DNA of 64,000 nucleotides from NCBI RefSeq assembly GCF_002899945.2, contig NZ_PPEG02000005.1, forward strand, positions 62,001-126,000. The letters run 5' to 3'. How positions within the stretch are numbered: position 1 is the first letter of the stretch; every line of letters starts with the position of its first letter. The notes under the pieces are model-generated. The model did not search any database. It was not told where the DNA came from and saw only the letters and a program-made list of their open reading frames with translations. Positions 62,305-64,000 of this stretch are shown here, piece by piece. The position numbers and the translations under genes were made by a program. The stretch is from Chryseobacterium viscerum. GTDB lineage: Bacteria; Bacteroidota; Bacteroidia; Flavobacteriales; Weeksellaceae.

Positions 62305-63648
62305 TTACAATTCAAATTTTTCCATTCTTCGGTAAAGTGCGGCTCTGGATAATCCCAGATCTTCGGCGGCGAGAGAAATATTTCCTCTGTGCTTTTTCAA
62401 CGCTTTTTTGATGAGAATTTCTTCCATTTCCTCGATATTCAGGTTGATTATCGGGTTGTCAGTTTCTTCATCCTGTGGCATTAGTAATTTAAGGTTTTTA
62501 TCGTTAGAAAGAATTAAGCTTCTTTCAATGCAATGATCCAATTCACGGATATTTCCCGGCCATGAATAATTTACCAATTCCTCAAGTAATGTTTCGTTAA
62601 GGGAAAGCTCTGTTTTATGATATTTTTGCTTGTATTTTTCCAAGAAATAGTTTCCCAGAGTTGGAATATCTTCCAATCTATCTCTAAGATTAGGGATCTG
62701 CAGTTCTACAGTGTTGATTCTGTAATAAAGATCTTTCCTAAAACGGTTTTCGGACACCGCTTTTTTGAGATTTTCGTTAGTCGCAAAAATAAATCTTATG
62801 TCTAATAATCGTTCTTTATTTTCACCAAGTCTTGATAATTTTCGATTTTGGATAAGACTTAATAATTTGGTCTGAAGGTGGGAGGGAAGATTTCCTATTT
62901 CATCCAGAAATACGGTTCCGTTTTGGGCATTTTCGATCTTTCCGGAGTAATCTTGATTGGCATCGGTAAAAGCTCCTTTTTTGTAACCGAATAATTCCGC
63001 TTCAAAAAGATTTTCCGAAAGACTTCCCAAATCAATGTGTACAAAAGGTTGATTTTTTCTTTCTGACAATTCGTGAATATGTTCCGCCAAAACATACTTT
63101 CCGGTTCCATTTTCTCCTAAAAGCAGAACATTAGCATCAGTGGCCGCAACTTTTGTAATTTGATCCATCACGGCCTGCATTGCTGCAGATTTTGTATCCA
63201 ACTGATATTGATTGGTTTTGATGCTTACATTTTCCCACTGATTCAGTTTTTTATTCTTTCGTGAAATATCAACTGCCAGATTGACGGAAGCATATAATTT
63301 TTCATTATTCCAGGGTTTTAAAATAAAATCTGATGCCCCATTTTTAAGAGCTTCAACAGCCAATTCTACTTCACCATATGCTGTCATGAGAATGATAGGC
63401 AGTTGAGGTTCTAAAGTTCTGATTTCCTGCATCCAATACAGTCCGTCTCGTCCGTTTTCAAATCCTTTTCGGAAATTCATATCCAAAAGAACGGCATCGA
63501 TTTGCTGTTCGGCCAAAAACTTCAGAATATTCTTCGGCTGGCTGAGACAGCTGACCTCTGTGAAAAATTTCTTGAGCCAGACTCTTGCCGAAAATAAAAT
63601 ATCCTCGTCATCATCAACAATTAAAATATGAGCTTCTTTTTTTCGCAT
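62305..63648 (-). CDS. NtrC family sigma-54-dependent response regulator
   Basis: A 447-residue bacterial enhancer-binding protein. The receiver domain has phosphoacceptor Asp56 (AVLLDMNF). The AAA+ domain, about 155-380, has Walker A GENGTGK, the sigma-54-contact loop GAFTDA (225-230; canonical GAFTGA, but this variant recurs in Bacteroidota) and Walker B GTVFLDEIG. The Fis-type HTH is at the C-terminus (KHRGNISLAAEDLGLSRAALYRRMEKFEL). The neighbouring divergent adaptor gene carries a sigma-54-like promoter and tandem dyads, its likely target. It precedes the kinase in the operon. Confidence 0.94.
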   Translation of the reverse strand: MRKKEAHILIVDDDEDILFSARVWLKKFFTEVSCLSQPKNILKFLAEQQIDAVLLDMNFRKGFENGRDGLYWMQEIRTLEPQLPIILMTAYGEVELAVEALKNGASDFILKPWNNEKLYASVNLAVDISRKNKKLNQWENVSIKTNQYQLDTKSAAMQAVMDQITKVAATDANVLLLGENGTGKYVLAEHIHELSERKNQPFVHIDLGSLSENLFEAELFGYKKGAFTDANQDYSGKIENAQNGTVFLDEIGNLPSHLQTKLLSLIQNRKLSRLGENKERLLDIRFIFATNENLKKAVSENRFRKDLYYRINTVELQIPNLRDRLEDIPTLGNYFLEKYKQKYHKTELSLNETLLEELVNYSWPGNIRELDHCIERSLILSNDKNLKLLMPQDEETDNPIINLNIEEMEEILIKKALKKHRGNISLAAEDLGLSRAALYRRMEKFEL

Positions 63649-63748
63649 TTTTGAATGTAAATTAAGGCTTTGATTAGGATCACTCTGACAATTTTATCAG
63701 TTAACTAATAACTATTTATCAATTATAATTTATTATTTATAATTATCG

Positions 63749-63785
63749 TGTCCGTTTTCGCACAAAAAGTGTCCGATAATGAACA
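63749..63785. promoter_or_regulatory. Tandem 16-bp dyads, candidate enhancer-binding sites
   Basis: TGTCCG-TTTT-CGCACA at 63749-63764 and TGTCCG-ATAA-TGAACA at 63770-63785. Their starts are 21 bp apart, two helical turns, as expected for side-by-side EBP dimers. They sit between the divergent NtrC-type regulator and the efflux adaptor gene, about 80-110 bp upstream of the sigma-54-like promoter. Confidence 0.6.
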
Positions 63786-63848
63786 GTTCTGAAATGAATA
63801 AAATTATTTTTGTTCACGTTTTCAGACTCTTACGAGATTATAAATCTC

Positions 63849-63863
63849 TGGTATTTGATTTGT
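63849..63863 (+). promoter_or_regulatory. Sigma-54-like promoter of the efflux adaptor gene
   Basis: TGGTAT-N5-TTGT against the consensus TGGCAY-N5-TTGC. GG at 63850-63851 and TTG at 63860-63862 are correctly spaced. The predicted start is about 23 nt before the ATG. The last C of the -12 element is T here. Confidence 0.5.
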
Positions 63864-63897
63864 CTAATATATTGTAAGTAAATTAGTTATCTCAAAT

Positions 63898-64000
63898 ATG
63901 GATACGAAAATAGTAAAAAAGAAGTCTAAATTAAAATTAATATTAATCATCGTTGCTTCTGCGCTGACAGTTTCGGTTTTTGGTTGGTATTTTCTGAATC
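63898..64000 (+). CDS. HlyD/MacA-type efflux periplasmic adaptor (5' end only)
   Basis: Only the first 34 codons are present: MDTKIVKKKSKLKLILIIVA and a hydrophobic stretch to the window end (SALTVSVFGWYFLN). A short basic cytoplasmic leader followed by a single membrane helix is the usual start of membrane-fusion proteins of RND and MacAB-type pumps. The divergent NtrC-type regulator, the tandem dyads and the sigma-54 promoter upstream support an inducible efflux operon. The family call rests on context and this N-terminus. Confidence 0.6.
   Translation, partial: MDTKIVKKKSKLKLILIIVASALTVSVFGWYFLN

Overview
The window looks like a chromosomal segment of a Flavobacteriia genome, most likely Chryseobacterium or a close Weeksellaceae relative. 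The grounds are the A+T-rich DNA, Bacteroidota promoters of the TTTG-N17-21-TAnnTTTG type with little Shine-Dalgarno signal, a monomeric NADP-isocitrate dehydrogenase, a LytS/LytTR pair, a full-length GcvP, DUF6268 and DUF4377 proteins, and dispersed intergenic repeats of flavobacterial type. The genus is an inference from memory of protein families; no database was searched.

Layout. 1-2.9 kb: the 3'-truncated icd (minus) diverges from tpx. 2.9-16.1 kb: a long run of small plus-strand genes. It holds two Crp/Fnr regulators, an AraC regulator next to a Tet(X)-like flavin monooxygenase, DUF763, five VOC proteins, two DinB proteins, two alpha/beta hydrolases, three SRPBCC proteins, a DoxX membrane protein and a truncated SDR pseudogene; MITE-like and hairpin repeats lie between them. 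16.3-24.7 kb: S9 peptidase, an ECF-type sigma operon, a J-domain protein, an unlisted 49-residue Cys/Lys-rich protein and gcvP. 24.8-28.7 kb (minus): Crp/Fnr regulator, small lipoprotein, AAA ATPase-YggS-membrane protein operon, and a short transcription unit with a 26-codon ORF and nested hairpins. 29.3-37.2 kb: SMR exporter, GT32 glycosyltransferase, DUF6268 barrel protein, LytS-LytTR with an array of 21-bp-spaced repeats, DNA glycosylase, methyltransferase and dGTPase.

37.2-40.9 kb (minus) is a five-gene operon (YceI, tautomerase, SDR, NTF2-like, flavin oxidoreductase) behind a Crp/Fnr gene, with a near-consensus CRP-type operator at its promoter. 41-56.5 kb: SPFH protein, a tandemly duplicated DUF4377 protein, a DUF3857/transglutaminase protein, amino-acid permease, CocE/NonD hydrolase, and an operon of a large TPR protein, a lipoprotein and an outer-membrane beta-barrel.

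56.5-60.8 kb is the accessory region. A tRNA-Arg(UCG) is followed by a very A+T-rich stretch in which sequence resembling the tRNA 3' end recurs at about 59.0 kb (13 nt exact) and 60.76 kb (degenerate). This suggests two modules accreted in tandem without an integrase. The first carries an HNH protein, a phage-type unknown and a DEDDh exonuclease. The second carries a lipoprotein with a Gly/Ala-rich, Cys-flanked hydrophobic C-terminus plus a small two-TM protein, arranged like a toxin/bacteriocin-immunity pair behind a strong promoter and a 10-bp leader stem-loop. This second module is my best candidate for an undescribed system.

61-64 kb: a sensor kinase and NtrC-family regulator (minus) diverge from an HlyD/MacA-type efflux adaptor cut by the window end. 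The gap holds two tandem 16-bp TGTCCG-type dyads 21 bp apart and a sigma-54-like promoter, making a coherent EBP-controlled efflux switch. Recurrent themes are local regulator-target pairs with visible operators and many small detoxification-type enzymes.
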